Below are positions 33,415 through 45,289 of a stretch of DNA of 64,000 bases, piece after piece (the stretch's first letter is position 1; the number at the start of each line of letters is the position of its first letter). Source of the DNA: Syngnathus acus (taxonomy: Eukaryota > Chordata > Actinopteri > Syngnathiformes > Syngnathidae); contig NC_051087.1 in assembly GCF_901709675.1 (NCBI RefSeq), positions 14,380,067 through 14,444,066 of the forward strand. The letters are read 5' to 3'. The position numbers and the translations under genes were made by a program. Under the pieces are notes generated by a model. That model was given only the letters and a program-made list of their open reading frames with translations, was not told where the DNA came from and made no database searches.

Positions 33415-34760
33415 GGCACCAAAAAGAAACTCATATTCTGCAAGTTACAAACTTCAAGTTGTATAATATGCAGCCGAAAACAGTAATCGAGCAGCAGGAA
33501 GAAAGTTTGGAGTTAGTGAGAAACTTGTAAGGGATTGGCGAAAAGCGGAGGCTACTCTTAGCGAAATGAAGAAAACGAAAAAAGCTAATCGCGGGCTAAA
33601 AGCTAAGTGGCCACAGCTCGAAGAACGAGTTCGTACATGGGTTCTTGAGCAACGTGCTGCTGGGAGAGGCTTATCAACAGTGCAGTTGCGTCTCCACGCC
33701 CAGGTATTTGCCAAAATCATGAATATAAATGACTTTGTAGTGAGAGGCTCTTCTTGCAACGCAATCGCCTCTCAATCCATGCCCAGGTGCTGGCCAAGGA
33801 GATGAATTTAAAAGATTTTCAAGGAGGACCTTCTTGGTGTCATCGCTTCATGCAACGCAATCGCCTCTGTATCAGAGCAAGAACATCGATGTCCCAAACA
33901 CTCCCACCAGACTTCCAAGTAAAAATTGACTGTTTCCGTGATTTCATTAAGAAGCATGTAAGTGAGCATAACGTGACATCGGATCATATTATTAACATGG
34001 ACGAGATCCCCCTCACGTTCGACATTCCCATGGGCCGAAGTGTTGCAGAAAAAGGGCAGAGGAGTGTTAATATACAAACTACTGGTCATGAAAAATCGCA
34101 CTTGACAGTGGTGCTGGCATGTTGCGGAGATGGCTCAAAATTGCCACCAATGGTATCTTTAAACGAAAAACGATGCCAAAAATCCAATCCCCCTCAGTTA
34201 CTGTCGCCGTAAATGAGAAAGGGTGGATGGATCAAGAAATGATGAACTTATGGATGACCAAGTGCTACACTAAGCGTCCGGATGGCTTCTTCCGAGCGAA
34301 CAAAGCTCTGCTTGTGATGGACAGCATGCGAGCGCATATCACGCCACAGATATAAGAGAAATTAAAACGCGTCAACTCCATACCTGCCATCATCCCTGGA
34401 GGCTGTACTAAAATACTTCAGCCACTTGACGTCTCCGTGAATAGGAGCTTTAAAGCAGTTCTGCGTAACCTGTGGGAGCAGTGGATGGTGGACGGAGAAC
34501 ACAGCTTCACGGCAACCGGGAGAATGCGACGTGCAACATTCCTGGACGTCATTGGATGGATCGACAAAGCGTGGGCTTCGGTTACACCCAAAATCATTCT
34601 GTCAGGATTTAGAAAAACTGGAATAATTCCAATTGAAACTGACGAGGAGTCTGACGTCAGCGACGGAGATGACGAAGGGCCCTGCGTACTACCGGCATCA
34701 GTCGCGGCTTTGTTTGAAAGTGACACGGAGGACGAAGAGTTTGAAGGATTTAATGAATAG
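33415..34760 (+). pseudogene. pogo-like transposase with stops and frameshifts
   Basis: The start at 33415 reads MAPKRNSYSASYKLQVV, then an in-frame TAA, then a helix-turn-helix region (NRAAGRKFGVSEKLVRDW). A CENP-B-like second DNA-binding region follows (33566-33740). After a frame change, the DDE catalytic domain shows HIINMDEIPLTFDIP (first Asp), LLVMDSMRAH (second Asp) and LQPLDVSVNRSFK (third Asp). A stop interrupts it after ITPQI at about 34355. It ends with an acidic tail, ESDTEDEEFEGFNE. A duplicated piece lies around 33700-33850. Transposition would be by cut and paste at TA, but this copy is dead. Confidence 0.85.
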
Positions 34761-35040
34761 GATTGACGCAGAAGGTTTGGAATTTTTTTTTATTTTTGTT
34801 ATAGTTATTTGATATATATTTTATTTCGTGTAGCAACTTCTATATGTTTTTATCGTTACAGTTCGTAGTTGTTGGCTCGTTGAACTCTTGTTTTGTTAAA
34901 TAAAGGTCCGTTTACCAAACCCACGTCTTCCCTTGTACTTTGTTAACGCTACAATATATTTATATACTACATCTGTGGAATAAAAGGAGTCGCAACTGAC
35001 TCACGAGGCTGACGTCAGCTGCTCACGCGCGGCGTTGTTG

Positions 35041-35760
35041 ACATAAAGGACGAGAAATTTGATCGATGGATTTAATGATTTGGAGTGACACAAATGGTTT
35101 GATAATATTGTTGTTTATGTGATAGTTATTTAAAATATAGTTTATATATCGTTGTATGGGCCTGTGGAATAATTTGAACTTCGGCGCGGCACACGGCATT
35201 GACAAAGGACGATCGATAAAAGACGAGAAATTTGATCGATGGATTTAATGATTTGGAGTGACACAAATGGTTTAATAATATTGTTGTTTATGTGATAGTT
35301 ATTTAAAATATAGTTTATACATCGTTGTATGGGCCTGTGGAATAATTTGAACTGCGGCGCGGCACACGGCATTGTTGACCAAGGAGATGATAAAAGACGA
35401 GAAATATGATCGATGGATTTAATGATTTGGAGTGACACAAATGGTTTGATAATATTGTTGTTTATGTGATAGTTATTTAAAATATAGTTTATATATCGTT
35501 GTATGGGCCTGTGGAATAATTTGAACTGCGGCGCGGCACACGGCATTGTTGACAAAGGACGATCGATAAAAGACGAGAAATTTGATCGATGGATTTAATG
35601 ATTTGGAGTGACACAAATGGTTTGATAATATTGTTGTTTATGTGATAGTTATTTAAAATATAGTTTATATATCGTTGTATGGGCCTGTGGAATAATTTGA
35701 ACTACGGCGCGGCACACGGCATTGTTGACAAAGGACGATCGATGGATTTAATAAATTGGA
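35041..35760 (+). repeat. ~175-bp tandem repeats inside the pogo-like transposon
   Basis: GATCGATGGATTTAATGATT recurs at about 35061, 35234, 35408 and 35584 (a fifth, partial, at 35737). Each unit continues through TTGTTGTTTATGTGATAGTT and GGGCCTGTGGAATAATTTGA to CGGCGCGGCACACGGCATTG. The units are very similar to each other, so the expansion is recent. Confidence 0.9.
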
Positions 35761-36620
35761 GTGACACAGATGGTTTTATAAACGTGTTATTTATGTAATA
35801 GTTTTTTTTAAATGACTGAATGTTACATCAGGCCCGTTCTCAGCTCTTCGTTTGTGTTTATGTCACGTTAGCATACCCATCGTTTAGCCTGTTGTTGCTC
35901 GTTCATGACTGTTCTTGGTGTTCGATTTTGTCAAATAAATTGCCCCCCAAAATGCGACTTATACTCCGGAGCGACTTATATATGTTTTTTTTCACATTTT
36001 TGGGCATTTTATGGCTGGTGCGATTTATACTCTGGTGCGACTTATAGTCCGAAAATTACGGTAAGTCACACCTGAGTATGAGTCGCATTTTGGGAGGAAA
36101 TTTACTTGATAAAATCTAACACCAAAAACAGATATGTCATCTTGAAAGGCAATTTAAAATAAAAAAAGAATAGGCAATAACAGGCTGAAGGTAGGGCATA
36201 CTAACGTTACATAAACACATAAACAAGGAACTGAGAATGTGCCTGACATAACATATTAAGAGTTATTCAAATAACTATAGCATACATAACATGCTAACAA
36301 GTTTATCGAACCATCCACGTCACTCCAAATCGTTAAATCCAATGAAATCTTTATCCTCGGTGTCACTTATAAACAACTCCGCTAACCCCGGAAGTAGAAG
36401 ATGCAGCAGTTCCCCTTCTACGTGGCTTACGTCAGACTCATCGTCAGTTGCAGTTCCAATTATTCCACAGGCCTAGAGCGCCTTCATGCGGTTTAGTGTG
36501 AAAATAACATGTGAAATTATAATGTGTTAATAATTTCACACATAAGTGGCTCCTGAATATAAGTCGCCCCCCGGCCAAACTATGAAAAAAACTGTGATTT
36601 ATAGTCTGAAAAATAGTTGC

Positions 36621-37862
36621 ACCTCTGCTTCACACAATCTGTTGGTACTTTTGAAAGCTTAGGTTTGTTTTTCTTCACTGAAATCACTGTCTACTACGGA
36701 GTATACAACCAATACTAATAATAGTTGCAGCGTGAAAATGCGAATATCTCGACTTCTTTAGATGTCAACGTGCCGAAAATGTGACTTGACAAAAAACCGT
36801 AACATCACTACTTCACTCGACTGAATGTAGATTACATCATCCCATGATGTCTCACTATTTATTTCATGTTCTAAAATGAAGAGTTCAGAGTCAGTTAGTA
36901 AAAAGGTGTTTTACCTTTTTTAACTTTGCTGTTTGTCAAAACAAATTGTTTTGTTGAAGTTGCACCACAGCTGAAATAGGTGTGTTCATTAAGATCCAGT
37001 AAAAACACTTCTTCTGCAGCGTGTACAACCAACGTTAATACTATTATACTGCACTTCCAGCTTGAAAAGGCAAACGTCTCTACTTCTTAGACGTCAACAT
37101 ACTGAAAACGCGACTTGGTCCCAAAATAAAAAACAAAAAATAACGGGACTTGGAGCATGAGTGACGGCACTACCACCAGCCGACGAGGAGTAGATGGCTT
37201 TTCTTATAGTACTTTACTGTTTAAGATAAAATCTTTTCCCTTTATTTCATGTTCCAAAGTTGTTTGTTGTGTGCATATTAGGTGGTACTTCGGTGTGTTC
37301 TACCTTTTGTATTTTATTTTGTAGAACTTAAAATAAAAATCTTAAAACACCTAAAATAATGACTTGATTAACTTGTTGGCTCATGTTTGCTTCTTACTTC
37401 ACTCTGGAGGATGGTGCTTGACACTAATTATCATTATGAGGGCCGAAGAGTAAACCTTCATCATTATCCAGTTACAAGGCCAGGACATTGCAAAAGATTA
37501 TGTGACTGACAGGAATAGAATGTACTTTGAAAGTAAGTCATTTAAAAACTCTGCGGCCGTCCTTTGGCCCTGCTCCGATGACATACGGGCTGTGGCCCCA
37601 CCCTGCTCCAGAAATGAATGCCAACTATCACCCAACTCACATGCTTTCCGGCCACCCTCCGACTCTGCTCCGGGGGCACATTTCTCGAGACCGCCCATCG
37701 GCTCAGATGAAATGGTGCACATTGCGCTTAATGTTCATTTGTTTGTGTCTTTTCATTAGGTTATTGTGTCCACCTGTGCTTAGTTGCCCGATCCCTTGTT
37801 ACTCAACCAACTCCCTCGAACTGTGTCTTGACCAGATGTTACTTATCTCGTCAGTTTGTTTG
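36621..37862. other. intergenic, nothing recognised
   Basis: No gene was recognised. The part at 37550-37850 is richer in G+C and C-rich on the + strand. It may be an old dispersed repeat. Confidence 0.45.
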
Positions 37863-37864
37863 TA

Positions 37865-38685
37865 CAGTGGAGCCTCGGTTTTCGAACATCCCGGTTCTCG
37901 AACAAATCGGTATTCGAACAAAAAATTCGAGATTTTTTTTTCTTCGGATGTCGGACGAAATTCGGTTGTCGAACCTCGCGAGATGAGCCAAGAGGACCCG
38001 CATGTAAACTGACTCCGTTTGTTATTACATTCTCGTTACTCTGAGGATTGCATCAACTCTAATCATGCCTTCAAAGGAAGCAAGTGGAAGCAGTAAAGCC
38101 GTCCTAAAACACAAAGACACTCCTAAAGCAATGCGACAGTGGGTGCCTGGTGCGTTGCGGTTGCGCGATCGGATGAAATTAAGCTCCCTGTGCACTGAGG
38201 TCCACTTAAATTTTGGAAAGCCCATTAGGACTATAAAAATATTTTCTAAATTTTAGCAACCGCTCTGTCACAATAATGCGACCAGCGTGGTGCAGTTGCA
38301 CGGTCGGCGGCGCGCTACGGTTGTGCGTTCGGCGGTGCGCTGCAGTTGCGCGATCGGACAAAATTAAGCTCCCTGCGCACTAAGGTCCACTTAAATTTTG
38401 GAAAGTACATCAGGACTTTAAAAATATTTTCTAAATTTCAGCGAAGGCTCTGTCACAATAATGCGACCAGCGCGGTGCAGTTGCGCGGTCGGCGACGCGC
38501 TACGGTTGGGCGTTCGGCGGTGCACTGCAGTTGCACGATCGGACAAAAATGCGCAAACGAAAACTTGGAAAGGATTAATTTTTTTTGCATTATTTGTAAT
38601 GGGAAAACATAATTCTGAATTCGAACGATTCACTTCTCGAACAACCTTCTGGAACGGATTGTGGTCGAAAACCGAGGCTCCACTG
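37865..38685 (+). mobile_element. Tigger-like MITE
   Basis: It starts CAGTGGAGCCTCGGTTTTCG and ends AAAACCGAGGCTCCACTG, with TA on both sides (37863-37864 and 38686-38687). At 38065 it keeps a transposase N-terminal remnant (MPSKEASGSSKAVLKHKDT) followed by repeats. Blocks with ATTAAGCTCCCTG and AATAATGCGACCAGCG recur about every 183 bases. It has no DDE domain. A second copy is at 44255-44928. Confidence 0.85.
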
Positions 38686-38699
38686 TATTCAGTTCCTTG

Positions 38700-38775
38700 A
38701 TTTCTCTAACGGTGGCACAGTGGAGCACGGTTTAGCATGTCGCCTCACAGTTCAGAGGTGCCGGGTTCTTTTACA
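38700..38775 (+). repeat. SINE-like head fragment
   Basis: GGTGGCACAGTGGAGCACGG and TTTAGCATGTCGCCTCACAG, then TGCCGGGTTC, match the head of the common teleost tRNA-like repeat. The body is missing. Confidence 0.45.
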
Positions 38776-41386
38776 GAAGGCCTACTTTTCTTCCATGTCT
38801 TCTGCACCCAGTCGTGCTCTCTGTTGTTACGATGATTTTTGTATACAAAGACTTTTATTTTTCAACTTCTGTGTCGTGTCTGCTTCTGGGTCTAAATCCT
38901 GCTCCACACGTGACAGGGTCCTCATTTTGAAATATTTCATAATATAGTTCCAATCAGTTAGAGCAGTATGATCATAACAACAAGGTTTAAAATTATTGAG
39001 CTTAAAGTAAAAAAAATATAAAGAGAAAATATGTTGTGTTTTTTTTAACAATGCAGCAGCGTCAATAAAGCACTGTAGTCTACTAATTTAAATTTTCATT
39101 TTATGTAACACTTGTTATTGAAATACATACTGTATACTATTAACAGTTTGACATTCGGGATTTACAAATTAAATAATTAACATCAAGAACAAATATATAT
39201 TAATCTGAATAAATAATTAACTGGCGCTATTTGCTCCACACACACCATATAAGTCTCCTCAGGTAGGCAAAACTAATACATTGCTTCTTATGACATGTGT
39301 CACCTTTCTTGATCATGCCATCATTGAAATATTGGTGTGGCTAGTATAAATTACGATGTAATAAAAATAAAATGTATTGGCTATATGTTTAAAGAAAAGT
39401 TTCCTCTGGTTTGTAATAGAGTACACTATATGTCAGCACAGTCCAACATGCACAGGTAAAAAGCTAAAAAACACATTATTGTCCAACATTATTGAAAACA
39501 AATGTATGATGCAGCAGTAGTGGTGTTCCAGTCCATAAATTAGACGACGTACGAGGGTAATTCAGTGGAGAATTTCACATGAACATGTGGTTTCTTACAT
39601 CCTAGGGAAAACAAAGCAACAATGTCATTTTATTAAATGCAAAACTTTGCACACGCGATTAGGATTTTGGGGTGATATATTTTAGGGCACATGTGTCAAA
39701 TTCAATTGATCAGCTCATCAGCAAGCTCTCCAGGAACTTGATCAAGTCTGTTGAAGAAGCGAAACATCTAAAACATGCAAGACAGGTCCTCGAGGACCAG
39801 ATCAGGTGAGAGCTAGCACACAATAATTTAACATCTTGGCAGCAGTGAGATTAATGAATACCTTTCATCAAAAAGACATTCTTTCAGGTTAACCACAGGT
39901 CTTTAGTTTAAAATGTTTAACACGATCTCCCAAAAGATGAATGAGTACATTGTACATCATATCTAAGAACAACATTTGATTCATATATTTTTTTTATTAA
40001 TTGTCATTTTGGGGAATTTCTAGATAAGAGAAATGGAGTGCCTGTTGTGATAGGGAAGCAACGGAGGCCAGGCCCAGCAAGGCCAAGTTCTACAGTATTT
40101 TGTTAATTCACAGAGATCTAGTTGTTGTTGTTGTTTTTTAGGCAAAGTAAATGAACTTACACACCAAGATAGGTTTATTATCACACCCACCCTGACACTA
40201 CGACAAGGGTTAATATAGTGTATGCATTGGTCAACTGTGAAAGAATGTGCTTTTTTTTTTATGTTTATTAAGGGCTATATAAATAAATTTGACTTAGCTT
40301 TGTTGATAGCAATGGTAACAGTAAATAGATGCAATGTCTGATCATATTTATAAAGCGCAAAATAATCCATTGCTGAAAGAACTGTAGTTTTTGCCAAAAC
40401 TGCTTATTGCCATAATATTTAATATTATTATTTTAGTTATTGACTTAAATATTGACAAAAAAAATGATTGGTGAGATGGCGATGGTGGAGAGAATATTAG
40501 CTCAATTTGATATATCTGAACTAAGGCGCTATATTCATAAATAGCACAGATGCGCTTGAGTGTAAAAACTGGCACATATTGATTTTCGTGCAAGCCTCAT
40601 TTAGTGTGTTTAGGAATCTGGCAAAAGGGTGGTATGCTTTGCGTTGCGGTGTACCAAGGGTGTTTAATTTGACACGTCCCCATTGCAACTGAGAATTTGA
40701 AGGCTGAATGTAGACTAAACTTCACTCCTGCTGGTACCAGATCTGAATATTGCTGCAGGTAATGGCTAGAAATTTGGATTCTGAAATGTTGGATTCTGAG
40801 GATACTGGATGTGTGGTGGATGTCATGGGATTTCATTCCTAAATATGACAACAACTTCTGAATCATTGTAGAAATAAATTAATTGAAAGCATTATTATTA
40901 TAGTTAAAGCAGTGATCTATGATTGGTTTAGCCAACTTTAAATCACCTGCTCGACAAGGTTTACTCACAGTTCCTTACAAACGTACTTTGCATGCTTCTG
41001 CCTTTCGCAAATCAGTTTTTCTGCCATGTCAAGGATAGTGCGTCTTGTGCAATGATTTTAGAGGTAATAAGAGGAGACATTTCAATTGGCTGCAAATCAA
41101 GTCAGCTATATTCACCCCCACGATGGTGCCAACTTCTTGCTTGCAAACGCACTAAGTTGTGACAATACCAACACTTGGTGGCGCTGCATATAATTAGACC
41201 TGTGCTGAGCATGAATATAAAGCTCTTAGGATTCACAGATGCATTGCTCATCATACTCATTTTGCTTTTATGTTTCCATGCACTGCTGGACTGGATCACT
41301 TAAATTCTAATAAATAAATAAATACAAAAGTGTAGTATGAGTTTCATGAGAGAATCTGTACACAATCACAGAGGTATGACAAATCC
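38776..41386. other. intergenic between the two receptor genes, largely unrecognised
   Basis: No gene was recognised. At 39680-39811 a hAT-type remnant includes GGCACATGTGTCAAATTCAA and CTCGAGGACCAGATCAGGTG. Some of this interval may be 3' UTR or alternative 3' exons of sorcs1 on the - strand, which I cannot identify by reading. Confidence 0.4.
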
Positions 41387-41576
41387 TTACAAAACTGAAA
41401 CTCCATAAACATGTTTACCGATGAGCCGTGAGTTAAACGCTGTGTCCAAAGTCTCCAAAGAATGAATCACGTCCTGCTGGGAGCTGGGCGTGGCTTCTGT
41501 TGGATTAGCTGGATTTATCATTTCTTGTTCCTTTTCATTCTGCATCTGCGCATAGACGTTGAGGCCTGGGATCTTC
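41387..41576 (-). CDS. sorcs1: sorcs1-like cytoplasmic-tail exon
   Basis: After the acceptor AAG (41577-41579, on the - strand), the exon completes the split Arg codon and reads KIPGLNVYAQMQNEKEQEMI and onward, to SRLIGKHVYGVSVL and TAA at 41387-41389. KIPGxNVYAQMQNEKEQEM is the SorCS1 tail as I know it; SorCS3 has KIPWINIYA. A GT donor is available at 41417-41418 (GGTAAAC), just after the Ile codon of LIG. The exon may therefore end at 41419 in some transcripts and read through to the stop in others. SorCS1 tails are known to vary by splicing. Confidence 0.9.
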
Positions 41577-42075
41577 CTTGAAAAAATATTTACATTGAGG
41601 CAAATGGATAAAGGGTGGAGCCCAACTGAAATAATAAAAGTGGGGCCACATCTCACATTTGCTGTGTATTTTTGGGAATATGTCAGCAATTACCCGTGAA
41701 GGTGATAAGGTTTTCCTTTTGATTGTCTGACGTCATGATACCTACTGCCCTATTACTGTGCAACAACACATCTGTGAGAAGACGTTTAACATTTGAGAAA
41801 GGTTATCTGTCTACATTTAAAGGGCTTATTATCGATAAACTATGACGACTGACTGACAAAGAAAGACCAAATCAGACTTCCACAAAAGTTCAAAATGTGT
41901 GCGGTGAAGATTATTCATCTCCATCGAATTGTGCTTAAGTTATCAACACAAAATGCAACCTCACAAGATGCTTTTGTTTCCATAGCTGTCAAATTCCACA
42001 TCAACAAGCTACAACACCTTTCACCTCCTTCCCATGTGAACTCCTTATACTCAGGGCATTTCATGAATATTTTAC
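41577..42075. other. sorcs1 intron
   Basis: Intron between the membrane-span exon and the tail exon. Nothing else was recognised. Confidence 0.6.
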
Positions 42076-42181
42076 CTCTTGAATTTATAGATGACAAATA
42101 CAGCTAAACCCACAACCACAACTGATAGCAACATCAACATGGCAGGGGTACTGTGGTTCTCGCTGCTGTCCACTAGCGGTG
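42076..42181 (-). CDS. sorcs1: sorcs1-like exon encoding the transmembrane segment
   Basis: 106 nt with acceptor CAG (- strand, ends at 42182) and donor GTAAAA. It reads APLVDSSENHSTPAMLMLLS, then a hydrophobic run ending FVIYKFK and a split Arg. The length, split codons and sequence match the sorcs3 exon at 950-1055. This is the single membrane span of the receptor. Confidence 0.93.
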
Positions 42182-42859
42182 CTGCGGAGGAAACATAACA
42201 CGGAAGTAACCATCGTAAATGTCACGAAAAAAACAACTTTATTTCCATGCAACTAAATAATGTCGTGTGACATTTCAATTCTGGAATAGCACTGATTCTA
42301 ATACTTTAACTTGTCGAGTAGGGAGTTTATTTACTCTTACTAACTTCATCAGGCACAACAGTCACAATAAAGCCGAATAATACTAAATTTCTCCACATGA
42401 TTGCTTCCCGTATAAACACAACCCGTCACAGGTCTCAGGTCACAACCAATCACGACTCACCAGTTTTCGGAAGCTGGGCTGTGATTCTTTGTGACCTGAG
42501 ACCTGGCAACTGTGATTTTTAGTCGACAGCAAGTAGCAAAATGGCCACCCCCTGAGATGGATAAAAATGCGTGTATTTTGTTGCTTGACTCATATTACAC
42601 AAACACAATATTAATCAGAATGCTGTGACTAGGGAGGGCACATACAACGTATTGTAACGAAAATTTTAGGGTTGACTTCTTTAATAAATAATGAGGTTGG
42701 CATATATGTACTTATACATTATACAATCCATATCCACTAAATAATAGGTCAGACAGCTTCCCAAATGCTTTCTGTAAGTAGGCACCTAAAATGCTTAGTT
42801 CACACTTAATTGAAGAAAGGATTGGAAAAATAGTTTTACACTCGTGGCTGTGTCATTAC
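42182..42859. other. sorcs1 intron with a hairpin
   Basis: Intronic. It contains a strong inverted repeat at 42430-42504, listed separately. Nothing else was recognised. Confidence 0.6.
42430..42504. repeat. inverted repeat, 24-base arms
   Basis: AGGTCTCAGGTCACAA at the outer end of the left arm (42430-42453) pairs perfectly with TTGTGACCTGAGACCT at the right (42481-42504). Six further inner bases pair after a two-base mismatch. The loop is 27 bases. Confidence 0.85.
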
Positions 42860-42959
42860 CTGCTGATAGGTGTGCTGCGTAGACTGTGACCTGGACTCCA
42901 GGTCGCAGGGTGAACTGAACCAGATTTTGATTCAAGGCACTTAGCATCATCTCGGAGAG
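42860..42959 (-). CDS. sorcs1: sorcs1-like extracellular exon
   Basis: 100 nt, acceptor ACAG, donor GTAATG. It reads LSEMMLSALNQNLVQFTLRP then GVQVTVYAAHLSA and the first base of an Ala codon completed by the next exon. ALNQNLVQF and PGVQV are conserved in the membrane-proximal domain of SorCS receptors. Confidence 0.92.
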
Positions 42960-44119
42960 CTGTTGGTACAAAGAATGAAATGTGGTTTGATTGCCTAATC
43001 CTAAAACAGTTTCGTATCATACATTCAATTTTTTTTCACACGTTTTTTTCCACACCAGAACAATCTTTGTGTTCATGGAATTTTTATGTGGGACTGTCTG
43101 CATTGTGACTTTGTCAAAAAGATGGAATTACCTAAAGTACATGGTTTATTTCCTAAAAGGATTTTAAACAACAGTCTTTACAATGATTTCCAATGGGGAA
43201 AATTGTGATCTCTTCCTTCCAAGATATCATCAACCAAGACCCCTCCATGTCTTGGTGTGTGGCTCTATTTGTTAATAAAAGTAGGTGTTTTTAAAGGAAT
43301 TTGTTGTTTCATTATTTCTCCATAATGAATGGATAAAACACAAAATGCTAACTTTTTTCAATTTCCTGCAAAAAAATAAATGCACTGGGCTAGTTAGTGA
43401 AAAATGAACCATTCTCGGTAAACCTTCCTTTAAAAATTATGTATGTTCAACAAGTCACATTGTCCTCAAGAAATTGTTTCATTCCAATCCTCTTCAGGAC
43501 ATGGGAAAGCCAAAAGTGATTTCACAATTTTTTTGTACATACTGCACCGTGCAGAATTATTAAGTGCGTATTTTGACCGTATGGTCATTTTTATTTATAT
43601 TTTCCAACTCTATGCTGTATAACCTTGAATGCTTACTTGATACAACCATATGAAGTGATGACGTGTATTTATATAATGAAAGATGGTAGGGCCTCAGCAG
43701 ATCAAGACCCTATATATTCCAATCCTGCACCAGCGGACAAAGTTACATTCTCCACTGTCCTCATATACGTCTGTCTGACTGGAAAGGGAGGGGCACATCT
43801 TGCGGCCTGGAGGGAGTGGGATGTGAAGTATCTCATTTGCAATTAAAGAGGCCGCACTAAAACGACTTGCTCTGCACCTCAGACCAAGTATAAACGAGGG
43901 ACCTGTGACGCTATCAAAACAAGGAATTCAGACAAAAGCATCGCTTTTCCACTTTATATAGACCGCTGTAAAGATCACACAGGCCTACTTCTTATTATCT
44001 AACGCCTTTAAATCTGTGACGGAAATTCATTGAATCATTAGCGCTAAGGTTTACACGCTAGTCATTTAGCATCGTAGGGTCTGAAGTGGGTGAAACAGCA
44101 ACGTGTACATATTTTGTTA
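42960..44119. other. sorcs1 intron, nothing recognised
   Basis: Part of a 7.5-kb intron. The segment near 43690-43850 may be a decayed transposon, but no ends were found. Confidence 0.5.
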
Positions 44120-44127
44120 AGTTAGAC

Positions 44128-45101
44128 CAGGGGTCACCAACACGGTGCCCGCGGGCACCAGGTCGCCCGTGAGGACCACATGAGTCGCCCGCAGGACTGT
44201 TCTAAAATTAGCTAAAATAGCGACACTTGTCAATGAGTGCATCTATTTATTTCACAGTCAAACCTCGGTTTTCGAACGTCCCGGTTCTCGAACAAATCGG
44301 AATTCGAACAAAAAATTAGAGAATTTTTTGCTTCCGTTGTCGAACAAAATTCGGAGTTCGAACCTCGCAAGATGAGCCGGGAGGACCCAAGAAAACCCGA
44401 CCGCGCGGCCCTATACGTTGTTATTGTATTTTCGTTACTTTGAGGATTGTATTAACCCGTAATCATGCCTCCAAAAAAAGCAAGTGGGAGCAGTAAAGCC
44501 ATCCTAAAACACAAAGACACTCTTAAAGCAATGCGACAGTGAGCGACCGGCGCGCTGCGGTTGCGCGATCGGACCAAATTAAGCTCCGTGCGCACTGAGG
44601 TCCATTTAAATTTTGGAAAGTACATCAGGACTTTAAAAATATTTTCTAAATTTTAGCGACGGCTCTGTCACAATAATGCGACCAGCGCGGTGCAGTTGCG
44701 CGGTGTGCGACGCGCTACGGTTTCGCGTTCGGCGGTGCGCTGCAATTGCACGATCGGACAAATATGGGCAAATGAAAAAAAGCTTACAAAAGGCGTTTTT
44801 TTTTGTTTTGAAACGGATTAAATTTTTTTCCATTATTTGTAATGGGAAAAATAGATTCGGAATTCGACCGATTCGCCTCTCGAATCGCCTTCTGGAACGG
44901 ATTTTGGTAAAAAAACAAGGTTTAACTGTATTTTTGCTATCCTTGTTAAAGTCACACTTACATGTGAACTGGAAATGACAATAATAACACATAGTGAAAG
45001 TCAAATTGAGCAAATTGGCTATTTCAGAAGTCTGTGTCAAACTTTGCCTTAATCAGTACCCAGGAAGTAGCTCTCGGTTTAAGAAAGGTTGGTGACCCCT
45101 G
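44128..45101 (+). mobile_element. hAT-type MITE with nested Tigger-like MITE
   Basis: It starts CAGGGGTCACCAACACGGTG and ends AAAGGTTGGTGACCCCTG. AGTTAGAC flanks it on both sides (44120-44127 and 45102-45109), a perfect 8-bp duplication. The element is split by the Tigger-like MITE at 44255-44928. It has no transposase. Confidence 0.9.
44255..44928 (+). mobile_element. Tigger-like MITE, second copy
   Basis: It starts CAGTCAAACCTCGGTTTTCG and ends CAAGGTTTAACTG before TA. The body is the same as at 37865-38685, including a remnant reading MPPKKASGSSKAILKHKDT near 44465. The left TA has changed to CA. Confidence 0.8.
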
Positions 45102-45177
45102 AGTTAGACAAACTCATACTTTTTCATGTTCAGATGTGGGTAAATATTATTTTATATAAACATAACTGCTCAATCAG

Positions 45178-45183
<6 letters not shown>

Positions 45184-45267
<84 letters not shown>
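45184..45267. repeat. (CA)n microsatellite
   Basis: About 84 bases of CA dinucleotide with one G interruption. Confidence 0.95.
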
Positions 45268-45269
<2 letters not shown>

Positions 45270-45289
45270 GGGGGTTACTCCACCACCCT

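Larger units (their letters stand above)
32757..36061 (+). mobile_element. pogo-like DNA transposon, 3.3 kb, inactivated
   Basis: Both ends carry a perfect inverted repeat of about 25 bases beginning CCGTAATTTTCGGACTAT, each flanked by TA (32755-32756 and 36062-36063), the pogo/Tc1 target duplication. Inside are a LINE tail (33040-33287), a broken transposase (33415-34760) and 3' tandem repeats (35041-35760). It is inserted within an older copy of the same family. Confidence 0.9.
32674..36614 (-). mobile_element. pogo-like MITE, older copy split by 32757-36061
   Basis: The left piece (32674-32756) starts CGTATTTTCCGGACTATAAG. The right piece (36062-36614) resumes TAAGTCACACCTGAGTATGA and ends ATTTATAGTCTGAAAAATAG. 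Joined, they match the intact MITE at 52273-52882 across the break. The right piece, read on the - strand, keeps an acidic transposase C-terminal remnant similar to that of 7195-7636. Confidence 0.8.

Noticed and set aside
35142-35555. 137-codon ORF with internal repeats on the - strand
   Set aside because: It is produced by the 175-bp tandem repeats in non-coding transposon sequence.
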